From Dyella acidiphila (GTDB lineage: Bacteria; Pseudomonadota; Gammaproteobacteria; Xanthomonadales; Rhodanobacteraceae), in contig NZ_JACZZA010000009.1 of NCBI RefSeq assembly GCF_014863405.1, positions 124,001-188,000 on the forward strand: a stretch of 64,000 nt of DNA. Direction: 5' to 3'. Position numbers and translations under genes: made by a program. Each line of letters opens with the position of its first letter. Position 1 is the stretch's first letter. Under the pieces are notes generated by a model that saw only the letters and a list, made by a program, of their open reading frames with translations, was not told the origin of the DNA and did not search any database. Below, in pieces: positions 62,528-64,000 of this stretch.

Positions 62528-63385
62528 ATGCACATCATCGATTCCCATCTGCACGCCATTGCCGCCGACACCGCCAAGTACCCGAAGAATCCAATCGGCG
62601 GTCATCAGTCGGAGTGGTCGCAGCAACGGCCGGTCGATGCCGAGGGCGTGATCAAGGCGCTCGATGCCGCCGGTATCGCCAAGGCGGTGGTGGTGCAGGC
62701 ATCGACCGTGTACGGGCACGACAACCGCTATGTGGCCGATACGGTGCGCGCCTATCCACAACGCCTGGCCGGCGTGTATTCCATCGACGCGCTGGCGCCG
62801 GATGCGGTGGAGCGCATCGAGCATTGGGAGGCGCAGGGCCTGCATGGCTTTCGCCTGTTCACCACCGGCACCACCATGCCCGGGCAATCGGACTGGCTCG
62901 GCCATCGCGATTCTTATCCGGCCTGGGCACATGCCGAAAAGCGCGGCATTCCGGTCTGCCTGCAGATGACCATGCAGGGCCTGCCCACGCTACGCACCTT
63001 GCTCGAACATTTTCCCAACGTGCGTGTGTTGCTCGATCATTGCGCCCGTCCGGAGCTGGACGACGGCGCACCCTACAAGGCGGCGCAAGCGCTGTTCGAC
63101 ATGGCCATGTTCGATGGCGTGCATCTGAAGCTGACCAATCGCACGCTGGCCGCAGCCGCGCAGGGCCGCTCCAAGCCGGCGGCATTTCTGGAGCAGCTGG
63201 TGCTTACCTTCGGGGCCGAACGCATCGCCTGGGGCTCCAATTTCCCGGCGGCCGAGGGCTCGCTGCAGACCCTGGCCGCGACCGCGCGCGAGGTGCTGTC
63301 GAGCCTGCCCGAAAGCGAGCAGGCGATGATCTTCGGCGGCACCGTGGCACGGATTTATCCGGCGCTGGCGGGAGCGGCGGCATGA
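62528..63385 (+). CDS. amidohydrolase-2 family metal-dependent hydrolase
   Basis: The 285-residue TIM-barrel protein starts MHIIDSHLHAIAADTAKYP, the metal-binding HxH of amidohydrolase-2 enzymes. Further features are VVQASTVYGHDNRYVADTVRAYP, GFRLFTTG, VRVLLDHCARPELDD (His/Asp) and IAWGSNFPAAEGSL. The family includes 2-pyrone-4,6-dicarboxylate hydrolase (LigI) and acid decarboxylases. The neighbour after it suggests aromatic-acid catabolism. An ATGA overlap links it to the next gene. Confidence 0.87.
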   Translation: MHIIDSHLHAIAADTAKYPKNPIGGHQSEWSQQRPVDAEGVIKALDAAGIAKAVVVQASTVYGHDNRYVADTVRAYPQRLAGVYSIDALAPDAVERIEHWEAQGLHGFRLFTTGTTMPGQSDWLGHRDSYPAWAHAEKRGIPVCLQMTMQGLPTLRTLLEHFPNVRVLLDHCARPELDDGAPYKAAQALFDMAMFDGVHLKLTNRTLAAAAQGRSKPAAFLEQLVLTFGAERIAWGSNFPAAEGSLQTLAATAREVLSSLPESEQAMIFGGTVARIYPALAGAAA

Positions 63386-64000
63386 GCCAGCCGGTCCATC
63401 TGCGCAGCGTATTGAAGACCAGCACCTTGAGTGCGCCGCTGAAAGACGGCACGCTCAAAAGCGACCAAGTGACGCTCGATTTCACCGAGATCCATCCCAT
63501 CCACAAAGCGTTTGCGCCGATGGTGCGCGAGGCGAAATTCGATCTGTCGGAACTGGCGATCGTCACCGCCCTGCAGGCAATCGCCTTTAAGCGCCCGGTC
63601 GTGCTGCTGCCGGTGGTGGTCGCCTCGCGCTACCAGCGCGGCTGCCTGGTGGCGTATCGCCCGCATGGCGAAGTAAAGCCCGAACACCTGCGCGGCAAGC
63701 GCGTTGGCGTGCGTTCCTACACGCAGACCACCGGCATGTGGGTGCGCGCGCATCTGGTCGAGGATTATGGCGTGGCCACCAGCGCGATCCGCTGGGTCAC
63801 CCACGATCCGGCCCACGTGGAGCAATACCGGGATCCGCCGTTCGTTGAACATCCCGCGCAAGGCAAAAGCCTGCTCGACCTGCTGCACGATGGCGACGTC
63901 GACGCGGCGATTTTTGGCAACGACCTGCCCGAGGACGATGACTACGTGCCGGTGATCGCCGACGCGGCCGTCAGGGATACGGCATGGGCGCACCAGCATG
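63382..64000 (+). CDS. 4,5-dihydroxyphthalate decarboxylase-like / SBP-fold protein (3' end outside window)
   Basis: The first 206 residues show the substrate-binding-protein fold used by Pht5-type dihydroxyphthalate decarboxylases and NMT1-like proteins: LKTSTLSAPLKDGTLKSDQVTLDF, FDLSELAIVTALQAIAFKRPVVLLPVVVASRYQRG, LRGKRVGVRSYTQTTGMWVRAHLVEDYGV and GDVDAAIFGNDLP. There is no signal peptide, which favours the decarboxylase over a transporter subunit. The ATG overlaps the amidohydrolase stop. The rest lies beyond the window. Confidence 0.75.
   Translation, partial: MSQPVHLRSVLKTSTLSAPLKDGTLKSDQVTLDFTEIHPIHKAFAPMVREAKFDLSELAIVTALQAIAFKRPVVLLPVVVASRYQRGCLVAYRPHGEVKPEHLRGKRVGVRSYTQTTGMWVRAHLVEDYGVATSAIRWVTHDPAHVEQYRDPPFVEHPAQGKSLLDLLHDGDVDAAIFGNDLPEDDDYVPVIADAAVRDTAWAHQH

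Noticed and set aside
1-64000. Prophage, transposase, tRNA, rRNA or toxin-antitoxin genes
   Set aside because: None could be recognised on either strand.

Overview
The window is GC-rich, densely coded bacterial chromosome with frequent ATGA start/stop overlaps. It carries many TonB-dependent receptors, LysR regulators and GGDEF/hybrid-kinase signalling genes, plus BIME-like palindromes with CGTCATCCC arms. That mix suggests a gammaproteobacterium of the Lysobacterales/Xanthomonadales, most likely Rhodanobacteraceae (Dyella/Rhodanobacter-like). This placement is inferred from gene content only. No rRNA, tRNA, prophage, IS element or CRISPR array was seen.

Layout. 1-6.6 kb: the end of a LysR regulator, a DMT exporter, an AsmA-like protein, a periplasmic cyclophilin and a polytopic membrane protein. 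6.9-13.2 kb: a TonB receptor, then a Fur-box-controlled siderophore receptor / PepSY-TM / small membrane protein operon. 13.2-14.6 kb: a PadR regulator and a stand-alone carboxypeptidase-regulatory-like domain protein. 15.1-22 kb: two tandem paralogous autotransporters whose passengers look like bilobal pepsin-type aspartic proteases; the second is out of frame after a G7 tract. 22-27.2 kb: another TonB receptor, a DUF3574 lipoprotein, an NCS2-type permease and a 45-residue Cys-rich protein. 27.2-34.2 kb: a signalling operon (triple-receiver hybrid kinase, CheR, CheB, receiver-GGDEF) followed by an AraC regulator. 34.3-38.4 kb: an FAD/NAD(P) protein with a cysteine-dioxygenase-like cupin, a small secreted protein and a V4R fusion protein.

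38.4-41.6 kb holds the other standout locus: a borosin-type (OphMA/SonM-like) tetrapyrrole-methylase-fold peptide N-methyltransferase, a 98-residue candidate precursor with an N-terminal domain resembling the borosin-binding domain and an acidic His/Pro-rich tail, and a TPR-GGDEF protein 9 nt further downstream. 41.8-54.8 kb is ordinary accessory metabolism: alpha/beta hydrolase, four SDR-type proteins, tautomerase, MsrA, DyP peroxidase, S9 oligopeptidase, divergent LysR/AraC regulators and an archaeal-type (COG2521-like) methyltransferase. 54.8-64 kb carries small stress-type proteins (CsbD, DUF3309), a secreted SGNH esterase plus GH95-like glycosidase pair, a SnoaL protein with an exported Asp-nucleophile hydrolase, and the start of a probable aromatic-acid cluster (tandem-HTH LysR, amidohydrolase, dihydroxyphthalate-decarboxylase-like protein) that runs off the end.

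The regulatory DNA is informative. There is a near-consensus Fur box, a pair of PadR-type palindromes 21 bp apart, a LysR-type palindrome overlapping a start region, and a series of long perfect hairpins without U-tracts at gene ends.
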